From Armatimonadota bacterium (lineage in GTDB: Bacteria > Armatimonadota > UBA5829 > DTJY01): DNA of 61,645 bases. Below the pieces are notes generated by a model. That model was not told where the DNA came from and made no database searches. It saw only the letters and a program-made list of their open reading frames with translations. The stretch covers positions 1 through 61,645 of the forward strand of contig JANYKG010000073.1 in NCBI GenBank assembly GCA_025358205.1, written 5' to 3'. The translations under genes and the position numbers were made by a program. This document shows, one piece after another, positions 11,860-21,458 of the stretch. The first letter of the stretch is position 1. Every line of letters begins with the position of its first letter.

Positions 11860-12909
11860 ATGCGAAAATGTTTGGTCACAACACTGATTCTATCTGCTGT
11901 GCTCTGCGCCGGAATGGGTGCGAGCGCGGCCGTGATAAAGCCGGTAAAGAAGAAACCGCTTCCGAAGAAACCCCCTGCGCCATCCGCTCAGCTTGCCGGT
12001 GACAACGGCGTATTCGGGACCGTCTACAGTCTGCGGAAAGATACACCGCTCTACTTCCGCCTGAAGAGCGCGGAGTATACCACCGACCAAGTGGTCATGG
12101 GTGACACGGTTTATGTGCCCACATCAGAGGAGAAACTGCTGGCACTGCACTTTACGATCCAGAACCCCCAGAAGGCCGAGCAGTTCGTCCGGTGGGATTC
12201 TTTGAACTTTACAGCCGTGGACTCCATGAATAACAATCATGAAGGCAACAACTACTGGGGCGACGATGACGCCAAAGACCACGCACAGATAGCGATGTCG
12301 CTGATGCCCACGCAGACGATCAACGTCATCACCGTGATAGTGGTTCCGGCAAAGGGTTCGATCCCGAAGTTGATGGTGCTGCCCGGTGCGGACAACGGCC
12401 TGGTCCTCAGATACATTCTGGTACCTGATCCAAAAGCGCCAGCGGTGAACAAGCCAGGCGCACTGAAAGCTCCGATTTTTGACCCATCCGACGCGACCGG
12501 CTACACAGCTCTGGAGAAAGTGCCGGGCTTGGTCGGAACCAGCTACCCTTACCAGAACTTCGACTTAACCATCGAGAAGTACGAGTACATCACGAGTGCG
12601 GTCGGCGACAACACACTTGAGGAAGGTGAACGATTCCTCATGGTCACCATGCTGATGAAGAACGAGTCACCAACCGAGCAATATGTGCGCTGGGATGCGG
12701 TCTCGCCGGTACTCACATCCACGGACGGTGAGGAGCTTTCGTATGTGGATATGTTCCTGGCTACCGGCAACCGGCCGTTCTCGCAGAGCGTGAAGGGGCT
12801 TGCCGAGGTCCGAGTGCGGATGATGTTCAAGATCCCCAATGAAGTGACACCGAAGACGCTAGCTCTCAAGGAAGGCACGAGTCGCACCTACGAGTTTGAA
12901 GTCAAATAG
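11860..12909 (+). CDS. Secreted two-domain protein, DUF4352-like, copy 2
   Basis: A 349-aa paralog of the preceding gene. Signal peptide, basic proline-rich linker and AGDNGVFG entry are nearly identical, and both halves align end to end, with divergence concentrated in loops (for example NNNHEGNNYWGDDD instead of NANHDAKWGWGNED). The 63-bp spacing and shared AGAGG/AGGAGG-GTAAAC start context point to tandem duplication and co-transcription from the promoter at 10673. Function is unknown. Confidence 0.8.
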   Translation: MRKCLVTTLILSAVLCAGMGASAAVIKPVKKKPLPKKPPAPSAQLAGDNGVFGTVYSLRKDTPLYFRLKSAEYTTDQVVMGDTVYVPTSEEKLLALHFTIQNPQKAEQFVRWDSLNFTAVDSMNNNHEGNNYWGDDDAKDHAQIAMSLMPTQTINVITVIVVPAKGSIPKLMVLPGADNGLVLRYILVPDPKAPAVNKPGALKAPIFDPSDATGYTALEKVPGLVGTSYPYQNFDLTIEKYEYITSAVGDNTLEEGERFLMVTMLMKNESPTEQYVRWDAVSPVLTSTDGEELSYVDMFLATGNRPFSQSVKGLAEVRVRMMFKIPNEVTPKTLALKEGTSRTYEFEVK

Positions 12910-12957
12910 CTGCATGGACACCGCTGTTTCTGCTAACGAATGCTTGCCGTGTTGTGG

Positions 12958-12991
12958 CTGGAGTTGGTCTTTGGATTGTGGCCAACTCCAG
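12958..12991 (+). terminator. Hairpin after the paralog pair, possible terminator
   Basis: A 10-bp perfect stem (12958-12967 with 12982-12991, CTGGAGTTGG/CCAACTCCAG) lies about 50 bp after the second paralog and before the patatin gene. It lacks a T-tract, so termination is uncertain. Confidence 0.3.
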
Positions 12992-13058
12992 CGCCGCGCA
13001 GGCTGTAGCAGAAGGCAGATAGCAGGTCGCCCGCAGATGTGGGCGGGAGAGCTTGGAG

Positions 13059-13850
13059 ATGACCATTGGATTGGCATTAAGCGGTGGAGGCGCTCTTGGT
13101 GCGGCACATGTCGGGCTGTTGGAGGAACTGGTTCGCCTGGGCATTACCCCGGACCAGATCTGCGGAACCTCTGCTGGCGCTATCGTCGGGCTGTTGTTCG
13201 CAGACGGTGGTCTGCCTGCCATTGAGGAGTTTCTGACCCGGCTGAGAAAGGACCGACTGATCGAGCGCAGCATCCCACGCTCCCCGGAAGTGTTCCTCAC
13301 GAAGGTCGGTACCGCGATACAGGCATGCATCAGCGCCCACGCGTTCTTTGAGTTGCCGATCTCATTCTCTTGCGTTGCCACAGATATCGTGAGCGGCGAG
13401 TCGGTGGTGCTCGATGATGGAGACGTTGTTGATTCCGTATTGGCATCTTGTGCGTTCCCCGGAGTTTTCAACGCCAGGCACGGAGCCGACCGCTTGCTGA
13501 TAGACGGCGGGGTGACGCGCAATCTTCCCGCAGACGTACTCCGTGCGCGTGGTGCCACGTTTGTCATCGGATCGTCGCTCTACAGCATTGCAGAAATGAC
13601 CGAGCAGGACCAGGAACCGGGTTTCAACCGTATTCAGACGGCGATGCGCGCACTCAGTATCCTCCAACTGGCGCTCAGCCGCTTGCAGATAGATCACTGC
13701 GACTTCTGCTGCGTTCCACCCATCGGCATGTATCAATGGTTAGACTTCAGACATATCGATGAGATAATGAAGATCGGCCGACGTGAGGCGCGTGCCCGAT
13801 CGTCGGAACTAGCGGAGGAACTGAGCGCTGTGGGAATCACCGCCAAGTAG
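13059..13850 (+). CDS. Patatin-like phospholipase / esterase
   Basis: About 263 aa; the ATG at 13059 with GGGAG upstream is preferred over the in-frame TTG at 13053. Complete patatin signature: oxyanion-hole GGGALGAAHVG, nucleophile elbow GTSAG with the catalytic serine, and the catalytic aspartate in IDGGVTRN. There is no signal peptide, so it is a likely cytoplasmic or membrane-associated serine lipase acting on acyl lipids, similar to the RssA/YchK branch in size. The gene lies alone between the secreted paralogs and the beta-helix gene. Confidence 0.88.
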   Translation: MTIGLALSGGGALGAAHVGLLEELVRLGITPDQICGTSAGAIVGLLFADGGLPAIEEFLTRLRKDRLIERSIPRSPEVFLTKVGTAIQACISAHAFFELPISFSCVATDIVSGESVVLDDGDVVDSVLASCAFPGVFNARHGADRLLIDGGVTRNLPADVLRARGATFVIGSSLYSIAEMTEQDQEPGFNRIQTAMRALSILQLALSRLQIDHCDFCCVPPIGMYQWLDFRHIDEIMKIGRREARARSSELAEELSAVGITAK

Positions 13851-13910
13851 GCGGTCGCGGAGACTCCGGATGGCGAGCGTCGAACCCATAGATATGAGGT
13901 CAAGTACAGC

Positions 13911-15044
13911 ATGGATATGAGCATTTCAACCAGTTGGTCTGTCTCTGCTTTTCGGATGCTTGCCGTCCTGGCGGGAATCGGTCTTCTGATGATGACCGGC
14001 TCCGGCGCCGTTGCGGCAGGCAAGCCACCCCCCGCCCCAAAGCCCGCGCTCTACCACGTTAAGGATACCAAGGGGCTTCTGTCAGCCGCCGCCAAGATCG
14101 GCGCGGAGGGCGGAACCATCGTCCTTGAGCCTGGCACGTACACACTGAAAGAGGCGATTCTCTTCGACGGCAAGAGCAACGTCAACCTGACAGGCAGCGG
14201 CTGGAACACTGTGATCAAGCGAGTGGGCGAGGGTGACGCCATCGTGTTCAAGGGATCATGCTGGAGTTGCACCGTTCGCAACATGGCGATTGAGGGCGAC
14301 GTGAGCGCGAAATCCGGCTCCGGGATCGTGTTCAAGGAAGGCCAGTGGTCCGGCATTTGCGTGGTAGACTACTGCCACATTCGCTCATTCGCGCAGAGCG
14401 GCGTGCGCTTTGAGGGCAATGAGAAAACCCCGTTTTCCTCCAACACCGTCAGCAACTGCTGGTTCACTAACAGCCTGGGTGACCAGCTTTTCAGCCGGTT
14501 CAACAACGATTTCTACATCACCGGCAACCAGTTCGGTACAGGCGGCGACCGAATCCCAAGAAGCGGTACACTGCTTGACCATTCGTCCGCCGGCAACTAC
14601 ACCGCCAACTACCACTGGGGCAACACCGTGGCGCTGAGGATGATCGGCTGCAACTTCAACCGCGTCGAGAACAATCGTCTTGAGCAGAGCCGTGAGAACG
14701 GCATCCTGATAGGCGACCCCAAGGGCGGCGGAGGGTGCGCGTTCACGATCATCACCGGCAACACCATTCACACGAACTCCGAGCACAACACCGGCCTGTT
14801 CGCGGCGGTTGAGGCTTATGACGCAGTGGAGACCACGTTCTGCACAAACCAAATCCTGAGCTGGGATTCGAATACGGTACTCGCGAAGAACGGCCTGGCG
14901 CTGGGGCGCGGGTGCGGCACTTGGATAGTGAAGGACAACATCATCCGGCACGTCGTCGGCGACGCGATTGTATACGATGAGAAGGCCGGTCACATCGTAA
15001 AGGACAACCTCTTCGACACGCCGAAACCCGCAGACGCCAAATGA
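13911..15044 (+). CDS. Secreted right-handed parallel beta-helix protein
   Basis: 377 aa with an N-terminal hydrophobic signal (LAVLAGIGLLMMTGSGAVAA) and a proline-rich linker. It is followed by repeated short beta-strands with N-x-x-N-x ladders (for example NCWFTNSLGDQLFSRFNND, GNQFGTGG, NRVENNRLEQSRENG, GNTIHTNSEHNTG). This is a pectate-lyase-like parallel beta-helix. The GGTIVLEPGTYTLKEAI entry strand is typical. No catalytic set can be assigned, so it may be a glycan-binding or lyase-like enzyme. It is convergent with the SDR gene. Confidence 0.8.
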   Translation: MDMSISTSWSVSAFRMLAVLAGIGLLMMTGSGAVAAGKPPPAPKPALYHVKDTKGLLSAAAKIGAEGGTIVLEPGTYTLKEAILFDGKSNVNLTGSGWNTVIKRVGEGDAIVFKGSCWSCTVRNMAIEGDVSAKSGSGIVFKEGQWSGICVVDYCHIRSFAQSGVRFEGNEKTPFSSNTVSNCWFTNSLGDQLFSRFNNDFYITGNQFGTGGDRIPRSGTLLDHSSAGNYTANYHWGNTVALRMIGCNFNRVENNRLEQSRENGILIGDPKGGGGCAFTIITGNTIHTNSEHNTGLFAAVEAYDAVETTFCTNQILSWDSNTVLAKNGLALGRGCGTWIVKDNIIRHVVGDAIVYDEKAGHIVKDNLFDTPKPADAK

Positions 15045-15082
15045 CCCTGTGCGCCTGAAGTCCTCCGCAGCATTGCTCGCGC

Positions 15083-15802
15083 TCAGGCCATGAACTGCTC
15101 TTCGGGTTCTTTGATCGCAGCGGAGAGAATTCGTTCGGCCACGTGTTCTGGGGTATCTATAACCACCGGACCCGTCTGCGTGGGAGACGGACGCTGACGG
15201 TTGGGCGCTCCGCCGAGCGCGTTTGTGTGGAAGTCGGTAGCGGTCATGCGCGGATAGACCGAGATCACGCGGATGTTGTCCGCGGCTAATTCGCCACGCG
15301 CGGTATCCGAGATCATGTTCAGCGCGGACTTCGTGCAGGCATAGCCCGCCAGCCCATGAAGCTTCATCTTCGAGACCATCGAACTGATGTTGATGATGAT
15401 TCCGCCGCCCTGAGCCTTCATGATCGGGATGACCGCTTGCATGGCAGCCACCGGACCAAAGACGTTCAACTCTACGATCTGGCGAAAGTTGTCTAAGTCC
15501 AGATCAGCAATCTTTCCCATCGCCGCCTGGCCCGCATTGTTGATGAGGATATCTACGCGTCCAAAATGCTCGAACGTCTTGGCAACGGCGCGCCTCACCT
15601 GCTCCGGATCGCGCATATCGGTAGTCACCGCAATCGCTTCAGTCCCCTGCCCTCGCAGTTCATCCGCGAGCTTCTCCAGCAGGTCGGTCGAGCGCGCTGC
15701 TAGTGACAGTTTTGCGCCGGCCTCGGCGAAACTCCGCGCGGTACACAGCCCGATACCGGCTGACGCGCCCGTGATGAGAACTACTTTACCTCGAACGTCC
15801 AT
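15083..15802 (-). CDS. Short-chain dehydrogenase/reductase (SDR)
   Basis: 239 aa from the ATG at 15802, which is preceded by GGAGGAGAATC; a longer frame upstream is ignored. Classical SDR motifs are intact: cofactor site TGASAGIG, NNAG, serine in NISSM, and active-site Y-x-x-x-K in YACTKSA. The basic residue in LAARSTD suggests NADP(H) use. It should reduce or oxidise an unidentified carbonyl or alcohol substrate. A degraded copy of its start region occurs at 19830-19891. Confidence 0.9.
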   Translation of the reverse strand: MDVRGKVVLITGASAGIGLCTARSFAEAGAKLSLAARSTDLLEKLADELRGQGTEAIAVTTDMRDPEQVRRAVAKTFEHFGRVDILINNAGQAAMGKIADLDLDNFRQIVELNVFGPVAAMQAVIPIMKAQGGGIIINISSMVSKMKLHGLAGYACTKSALNMISDTARGELAADNIRVISVYPRMTATDFHTNALGGAPNRQRPSPTQTGPVVIDTPEHVAERILSAAIKEPEEQFMA

Positions 15803-15918
15803 GATTCTCCTCCTGGCGGTGGCTTGTACCGCCCTGCCCCAATATACCACAGACGGTATGCCGGGAAAACCATGCATCTGGGGCAGATAGATATCAAGAA
15901 CGGATACTTCCGAAATAC

Positions 15919-17095
15919 TCAGGTTGGCCGATGCTGCTCGAAGCTCTTGCGGAAGTGGAAGCCGTATGCAACTAGAGTTATAGCATGAGGAATCAGGCGG
16001 GGTCTATGGAACAGGGACCACGCCAACAACCGCCAATAGTACACGCGCTCCTTCTCGATCACTCCGAGAACTAGCGTCGTTTTGCACACACTGAGACAGT
16101 CGCGGAAGCTGAACTTACGCGTGTGCCACTTTGAGGGACGATATCCCAGCAAGAACTTCTTCGCACGCTGATAGTACGGTTTCGGCGAGTAGATGTGCTC
16201 TACAATGCGCCTATAGCCCTGCATCAGGAGTTCAGACTGCATCTTTGGGATGAAGTTCAGCGTCGAATCGGTATTATCAGCGGTCATGTCCCGAAGCAAT
16301 CGGCCTTCTGCCGTCAACCGCTCGTACAGGCGCGTGCCGCAGGGAGCGTTGAGCAGTCCGACCATAGCGGTGACAATGCCGCTCGCCTATATAAACTGGA
16401 TGACCTGTCAAAGACTGATGACTGTCGTGGTCGAACCCAACGATGAACCCGCCCTGAACCTCCAAGCCTGACTGCTGGATTTTGTAGACGCTGGCCAACA
16501 GGTCACGGTTTCTGTTCGGAGTCTTGCTGCATTCGACGAGGCAAGCATCATCGGGCGATTCGATTCCGACAAAGACACAGGTGAATCCTGCCCGAGTCAT
16601 AAGTTCCATCAGCTCGGGATCATCCGCAAGGTTCACCGGAACTTGCGAGTTGAAGACGAAGGGATACTTGCGCCGCTGCATCCAGGCGATGATCGCAGGC
16701 AGGATGTCTCGCTTGACTTTCGCCTGATGTCCTATAAAGTTATCGTCCGCAAAGAAGACATCGCCGCGCCATCCGGACCGATACAGACGATCGAGTTCCG
16801 CAATGATCTGCTCCTTGCTCTTGAGCCTCGGTACACGGCCGAACAGCGAGGTGATGTTGCAGAACTCGCAGTCATATGGGCAGCCGCGGGAGAGCTGGAT
16901 GCTCAGTGCCGCGTAATCCGCGAATCTGATCAGTTCCCAGGACGGGCCAGGCGTGCTGCTGAGATCCGGCATCATGGCGGCGACCGTCAGCAGATCGAGA
17001 GGCGGATAGGCGGCCTTCTTTGCGATGAATCTGAGTGCGAACCTGAAGTTCCAGAAGGTCTCGGGATACTCCGGGTATATGAGCAGCGCTTTCAC
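15919..17095 (-). pseudogene. B12-binding radical SAM protein, broken by deletion, frameshift and stop
   Basis: The start (MKALLIYPEYPETFW) and the core cluster motif CPYDCEFC match DUF4070-type B12-binding radical SAM proteins. Three lesions are visible. After AAMMP the frame jumps straight to SWELIRFADY, so most of the cobalamin-binding domain (about 100 residues by comparison with family members I know) is missing. After VGFDHDSHQS, near 16405-16420, the frame shifts. A TAG at 16387-16389 lies where the family has a glutamine (FIQ-x-SGIVTAMVGLLNA). The remaining C-terminus runs to 15919 with no further lesion. The gene is almost certainly inactive. Confidence 0.85.
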
Positions 17096-17318
17096 GGTCG
17101 GTACTCAATCCCGGCGTCAGGCGGATAGACGCCGATCAAGCTAATGTAAGCGCTATTTACCCTTATCCCATCGTCTTCAAGCGAACGAGAGATGGCCATC
17201 TGTATGGAGCAGAGGAGGGAGTTGTGGTTTCAAGGGTCCGTTCTTGGCTGTACCTGGTAATACTACCGGGTTTTTCGCCGTTTCACGCTCCTGTAGGCAA
17301 AGTGCAAGCAAACAGCCA

Positions 17319-17364
17319 TTGACAACTCTGCAAGTCGAATGTACACTTATTATAGTGTACATTC
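17319..17364 (+). promoter_or_regulatory. Promoter with a perfect dyad operator over the -10
   Basis: TTGACA (17319-17324), 17 bases, TACACT (17342-17347). A perfect 11-bp inverted repeat (17337-17347 with 17354-17364, GAATGTACACT / AGTGTACATTC, 6-bp spacer) covers the -10 and the expected start point. This geometry suits a repressor operator and recalls the ATGTA...TACAT half-sites of PadR-type regulators. The first gene downstream is the repeat protein at 17466; the rest of the gap 17096-17465 shows no gene. Confidence 0.65.
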
Positions 17365-17465
17365 TGGTATGTTTTCGCAAGCGAAGCAATCGCTACCGCG
17401 CCGTAGAAGAAGACCGGCTTGACACTACGGTTTGAGGAAAGCGGCAGCAGAAAAGGTGATGATCC

Positions 17466-19601
17466 ATGGGTAAGTTTTGGACTGCATCCTTTATCGCAGC
17501 AGTTATTCTCTTCGTGCTGGCGTTCTCCTCCGCAATGGCGCAAACTGGCGGGTTTGCAATCACTGCCACCGCGAGCCCCGGCGGAACCATCAGCCCAAGC
17601 GGTGTTGTTCTAGTCAGTCCCGGCGCGGACCAGACGTTTGACATATCCCCCGCCGCCGGCTTCGCGGTCCTCGGTATCCTGGTTGACAGTGTTCCACAGG
17701 GACCCGTAACCAGCTACACGTTCCATTCGGTCTCGACCAGCCACACCATCCATGCCGTCTTTGCACCGGCGCACACGATTACCGCCTCCGCCAGTCCCGG
17801 CGGGACTATCTCCCCGGTCGGGGCGGTGCAGGTTGCTCACGGCGGCAGCCAGAGCTTCTGGATAGCGCCGAACAGCGGCTACCTGGTGCTTAATGTCTTC
17901 GTGGATGGCATTCCGGTCGGACCGGTCAGCACATATACTTTCACGAATGTAACCGGCGACCACGCGATCCAGGCGGTCTTCGCGCCATTCCACAGTATCA
18001 CGGCCTCCGCCGGCACAGGCGGGAGCATCTCTCCGACTGGTCTGGTCACCGTTGTTGAGGGAAGCAACCAGACCTTCACCATTTCTCCGCACACGGGATA
18101 CTTGATCTCCGACGTCACGGTGGATGGTGGTTCGGTTGGGCCAGTCGCAAGCTACACCTTCACTGCGGTGGCGGCAAACCACACTATTCAAGCATCATTT
18201 GTTCCACGGATGTTCACGATAACCGGCTCCGCCGGACCCGGCGGCGACATTGACCCGAACGGCTCGGAGACGGTCCAGTTCGGCCACGGCGACTTGGTCC
18301 TGATCATACCGAACACCGGTTACGATCTAGACTATATGCTCGTGGACGGTGTGTCCGCGGTCCCGACAGCAGGTACAGGCTGCTACTTCTACGTATTTAC
18401 AAGTGTCACCGCTGACCACACCGTGTACGCCTCGTTCAAGAAGATCAAGGTCACGATAGCCGCGACCGCTGAGGCCGGCGGTTCGATCAGCCCCAGCGGG
18501 ATGTGGACGATAGACTACGGCGACGGGCAGGCGTTCAACATTGCACCGGATGCCGGATATCAGGTCGAGGACGTAACGGTTAACGGCGTCAGCCACGGAA
18601 CCAGCGCGTCGCTGGCATTGATGGACATCACCGAGGACACGACCGTGGTCGCGAAGTTCAAGCGCGCCCCGCTTACCATCAATGCCTCTGCCGGAACCGG
18701 CGGCAGCATTGGCCCGAGCGGCGCTGTCAGCGTCGCCTATGGGACGGACAAGAGCTTCACCATTGCCGCAGACACAAACTACCAGATAGCTGACGTGAAG
18801 GTTGATGGCACGTCTGTCGGCGCGGTCACCAGCTACGCATTCAGCGGCGTCACGGCGAACCACACCATCACCGCCACGTTCCGCAAGATCCAGTTCACCA
18901 TCACGCCGTCCGCGTATAACGGCGGCAGAATAGCCCCGAATGTGCCGACGTTGGTCGACTCCGGCGGCAGCCAGACCTTCGATATCTTCCCGGGCGAGGG
19001 TTTCTACATAGAGGACGTCCTGGTGGACGGTGTCTCGGCCGGAGAGGTCTCAAGCTACACGTTTACCAACGTGACCGCGAACCACACCATCAGCACGACG
19101 TTCGCCTACATCGAGTACGTGATCACGGTGTCCGCCGGCGACAACGGCTCGATCAGCCCCAGCGGCGCCCAAACCGCTCATTTCGGGACCGATAAGACAT
19201 TCACCATCACCCCCAAGCCCGGCTTTGTGGTGGCGGACGTGCTGGTTGACGGCGTATCCGTCGGCCCGGTGACCAGCTACACATTCAGCAGCATCACCGG
19301 AAGCCACACCATCCAGGTAACATTCAAGCTGGATGGCAAGCCCTATGGTGCGATTGTCAGAAGCGTTATTACTGACCCATTGCTGGTCAGTAAGCTGGTT
19401 ACAACATGGGGCAGAGTGACGGACATGACTGCTACCACATTCACCATCAACGATGGCTACAGCGACAGCGCCACCATCAACATCGGGGAGGCGACTCTGC
19501 CCGCAGGCTTCGGCGAAGGGAGGATGGCGGTGGTTACCGGCAAGGAAATCAGCTATGGCACGGTTGACGCCTATATTATCCAAGCCTACCAGGTGCCATA
19601 A
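17466..19601 (+). CDS. Secreted protein with eight InlB-B-like (Flg_new_2-type) repeats
   Basis: A 711-aa protein. After a signal peptide (MGKFWTASFIAAVILFVLAFSSAMA) come eight tandem repeats of about 70-75 residues. Each has the plan ITASA-GG-ISPSG, a polar strand, FTI-P--GY-I-DV-VDG-SVG, and SYTF--VTANHTI-A-F. These are the divergent InlB B-repeat domains common in surface proteins. The last 80 residues leave the repeat and form a different beta-rich module (VTTWGRVTDMTATTFTINDG...) that looks like a small OB fold. It is probably an extracellular stalk or adhesin; the ligand is unknown. It is controlled by the promoter/operator at 17319-17364. Confidence 0.85.
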   Translation: MGKFWTASFIAAVILFVLAFSSAMAQTGGFAITATASPGGTISPSGVVLVSPGADQTFDISPAAGFAVLGILVDSVPQGPVTSYTFHSVSTSHTIHAVFAPAHTITASASPGGTISPVGAVQVAHGGSQSFWIAPNSGYLVLNVFVDGIPVGPVSTYTFTNVTGDHAIQAVFAPFHSITASAGTGGSISPTGLVTVVEGSNQTFTISPHTGYLISDVTVDGGSVGPVASYTFTAVAANHTIQASFVPRMFTITGSAGPGGDIDPNGSETVQFGHGDLVLIIPNTGYDLDYMLVDGVSAVPTAGTGCYFYVFTSVTADHTVYASFKKIKVTIAATAEAGGSISPSGMWTIDYGDGQAFNIAPDAGYQVEDVTVNGVSHGTSASLALMDITEDTTVVAKFKRAPLTINASAGTGGSIGPSGAVSVAYGTDKSFTIAADTNYQIADVKVDGTSVGAVTSYAFSGVTANHTITATFRKIQFTITPSAYNGGRIAPNVPTLVDSGGSQTFDIFPGEGFYIEDVLVDGVSAGEVSSYTFTNVTANHTISTTFAYIEYVITVSAGDNGSISPSGAQTAHFGTDKTFTITPKPGFVVADVLVDGVSVGPVTSYTFSSITGSHTIQVTFKLDGKPYGAIVRSVITDPLLVSKLVTTWGRVTDMTATTFTINDGYSDSATINIGEATLPAGFGEGRMAVVTGKEISYGTVDAYIIQAYQVP

Positions 19602-19715
19602 GCGATGATTCTGACAACCGAGTCGGGTTGCGATTTGAGCTGATTGTCAGACCGCTACTCCGGCTGCAATCAAGCACAAACAACCGCGAAACCTGCCAAA
19701 CTCGTACTCAAGAGT

Positions 19716-19745
19716 CTTCTGGACTCAGAATGACAAGTCCAGAAG
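19716..19745. terminator. Hairpin between convergent genes
   Basis: A perfect 10-bp stem (19716-19725 with 19736-19745, CTTCTGGACT / AGTCCAGAAG) lies in the 300-bp gap between the repeat protein and the convergent GDPD gene. There is no T-run on either strand, so a bidirectional terminator is only suggested. Apart from the SDR remnant nothing else is seen in this gap. Confidence 0.3.
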
Positions 19746-19829
19746 ATATGAAAACAAATGGTGGAAAGAGCCATTATCGGGCATGAATGTGGGAGGCTGA
19801 CCGGCTGAACTAGTCCGCAGGATTGAGCG

Positions 19830-19891
19830 GCACACAGCCCAATACCTGCTGATGCACCCGTGATGAGAACTATTTCGCCTCTGCCGTCCGT
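19830..19891 (-). pseudogene. N-terminal remnant of a second SDR gene
   Basis: Read on the minus strand, this stretch gives T-DGRGEIVLITGASAGIGLC, almost the same as the first 20 residues of the intact SDR at 15083-15802, and is preceded by the same kind of AGGAGAG site. The expected ATG is ACG (19889-19891), and similarity stops after the cofactor motif. It lies directly behind the GDPD gene, so it was probably once the next gene in that operon. Confidence 0.6.
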
Positions 19892-19904
19892 ATTTACTCT
19901 CCTC

Positions 19905-21458
19905 TTACCTGTAATCGGCCGCCGACGGAAGCGCCAGTGCCCAGGAAACGACCTTCAAAGCCTCGGTTCGCTCCGGGGTCGGATGGTCCAGACACTGAAG
20001 TATGGCCGTGCCCCTGATCTCCCGGTTGGGGCTTTTCAGGAGTTCCATAACCTCAGCCTTGGAAATCCTCTGCTTCATCAATGATCTTACCGCGTCCGCA
20101 TACATCGGGAAACATAACTTACGCGCGGACTCCTCATCAAGCTTCAGGTAGGCCGTCAGCGCGCGCTTGCTTTCGTCGCACCGCAGTTCGCCCAACGCCT
20201 GCATGATGGCGGTCTTGATGCGCCAGTCGAGGAACGACATGGGCGTGTCGGGATATTCGGGGTTGGTGATTCTGGAAAGACGCGGATCGGTGTGCATAAG
20301 CACGTCCACCAGCACCGGCACAGATTCCGTCGCGCCGAGCGAGGCCAACGCGCGCGCGGCAGATGCCCCGTCCAGCCCGTGATACATCCAATCCTTGTGC
20401 AGGCTTCTGTGCTGTACCTGGTACTCCAGGGCCTTCACCACGTTGTCGGTCTTGTTGCCGATATCCGCCAACCGCTCCGCCGCCCAGCCGCGAGCGAGTA
20501 TGCCCACGGCCCGCACTTGCTGGCGCTTCTCGTCGCCGCTGGTATTCACCCGCTCGTACTCACCGCAGTCCAGCGCCTTTTCAAGATCGGCCACAGAGTT
20601 CGGGTTCACCCCGTTTGATGGATCGGCGACAGAACCATGCGCAGGCGGCCAGTTCGCGCGCAGGTTCATCGGCATGGGAACCGGCTGATACGGCGGTCTG
20701 CCCAGCACCTTCGCCGCCACCCTCGGATCGTCCAGTATAATCATCTCGCCCGGCGTCTCCAGGGCGGATTTCACCGCCTCAGGGTCCACATCCGACCTGT
20801 CCTCGTACAGCCCGGGCGCTTTGAATGAGAGCAGCTTGATCTTCGGATTGGCAAGCAGCGCACCGGCGTTCTGGATGTTCAGTCCGACCACCGCATCCCA
20901 CATGTCCGCCTCATCCAGCAGCCGCGCGACCTCGTCCTCCATGCCCGGCTCCTTGAGATCGAGGTGCAGAAGCATCGCACGCTGACGCGCCAGGGCGAGG
21001 AGTGATGCCAGCGTGGGTATGCCGGTATCCGCGGTGGCCGTGCCGTAGACCGACCTGCGCTTTAGTTGGAGCAGTTCGTAGTAGGCCAACTGGCTGACAG
21101 AGCCGAAGCCGTTGGTGAGGTTCTCCAGCATATCGTCATGGAAGAGGACGATCACGCCGTCCGCGGTTTTGCGCGGGTCTATCTCGCAGCCGTCCGCGCC
21201 GTAGTCCATGGCGGCGGCATAGGCTTCCAGAGTGTTCTCGGGCGCGAAGGAAGACGCTCCACGGTGTACGATGACGATGGGACCGGCTCGTCGCTCGGCG
21301 ATCCTGGCATGCCGTGCCTCGCGTTCCGATGCCGACTCTGTCGGTAGAGTGGAGATGTAGCCCTTAACGGGACGTTCCTTAACAAGCGCACACGACCCCG
21401 GAACGCACAACCCGAATACTGCTGCAAACGCTAGAACCCATGGAACACTCATGCACAT
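19905..21458 (-). CDS. Secreted glycerophosphodiester phosphodiesterase fused to HEAT repeats
   Basis: About 517 aa; the ATG at 21458 has GGAGG nine bases upstream (the ATG at 21464 is only three bases away). A signal peptide ends near VPGSCA. The N-terminal half is a GDPD TIM barrel: HRGASSFAPENT with the catalytic His, EIDPRKTADGVIVLFHDD with metal ligands and second His, then LHLDLKEPG. The C-terminal 230 residues (from about SVADLEKAL) are HEAT-type helix pairs. It should release glycerol-3-phosphate from lipid headgroups outside the cytoplasm; the HEAT tail may bind a partner. The fusion is less usual than the single-domain enzyme. Confidence 0.87.
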   Translation of the reverse strand: MCMSVPWVLAFAAVFGLCVPGSCALVKERPVKGYISTLPTESASEREARHARIAERRAGPIVIVHRGASSFAPENTLEAYAAAMDYGADGCEIDPRKTADGVIVLFHDDMLENLTNGFGSVSQLAYYELLQLKRRSVYGTATADTGIPTLASLLALARQRAMLLHLDLKEPGMEDEVARLLDEADMWDAVVGLNIQNAGALLANPKIKLLSFKAPGLYEDRSDVDPEAVKSALETPGEMIILDDPRVAAKVLGRPPYQPVPMPMNLRANWPPAHGSVADPSNGVNPNSVADLEKALDCGEYERVNTSGDEKRQQVRAVGILARGWAAERLADIGNKTDNVVKALEYQVQHRSLHKDWMYHGLDGASAARALASLGATESVPVLVDVLMHTDPRLSRITNPEYPDTPMSFLDWRIKTAIMQALGELRCDESKRALTAYLKLDEESARKLCFPMYADAVRSLMKQRISKAEVMELLKSPNREIRGTAILQCLDHPTPERTEALKVVSWALALPSAADYR

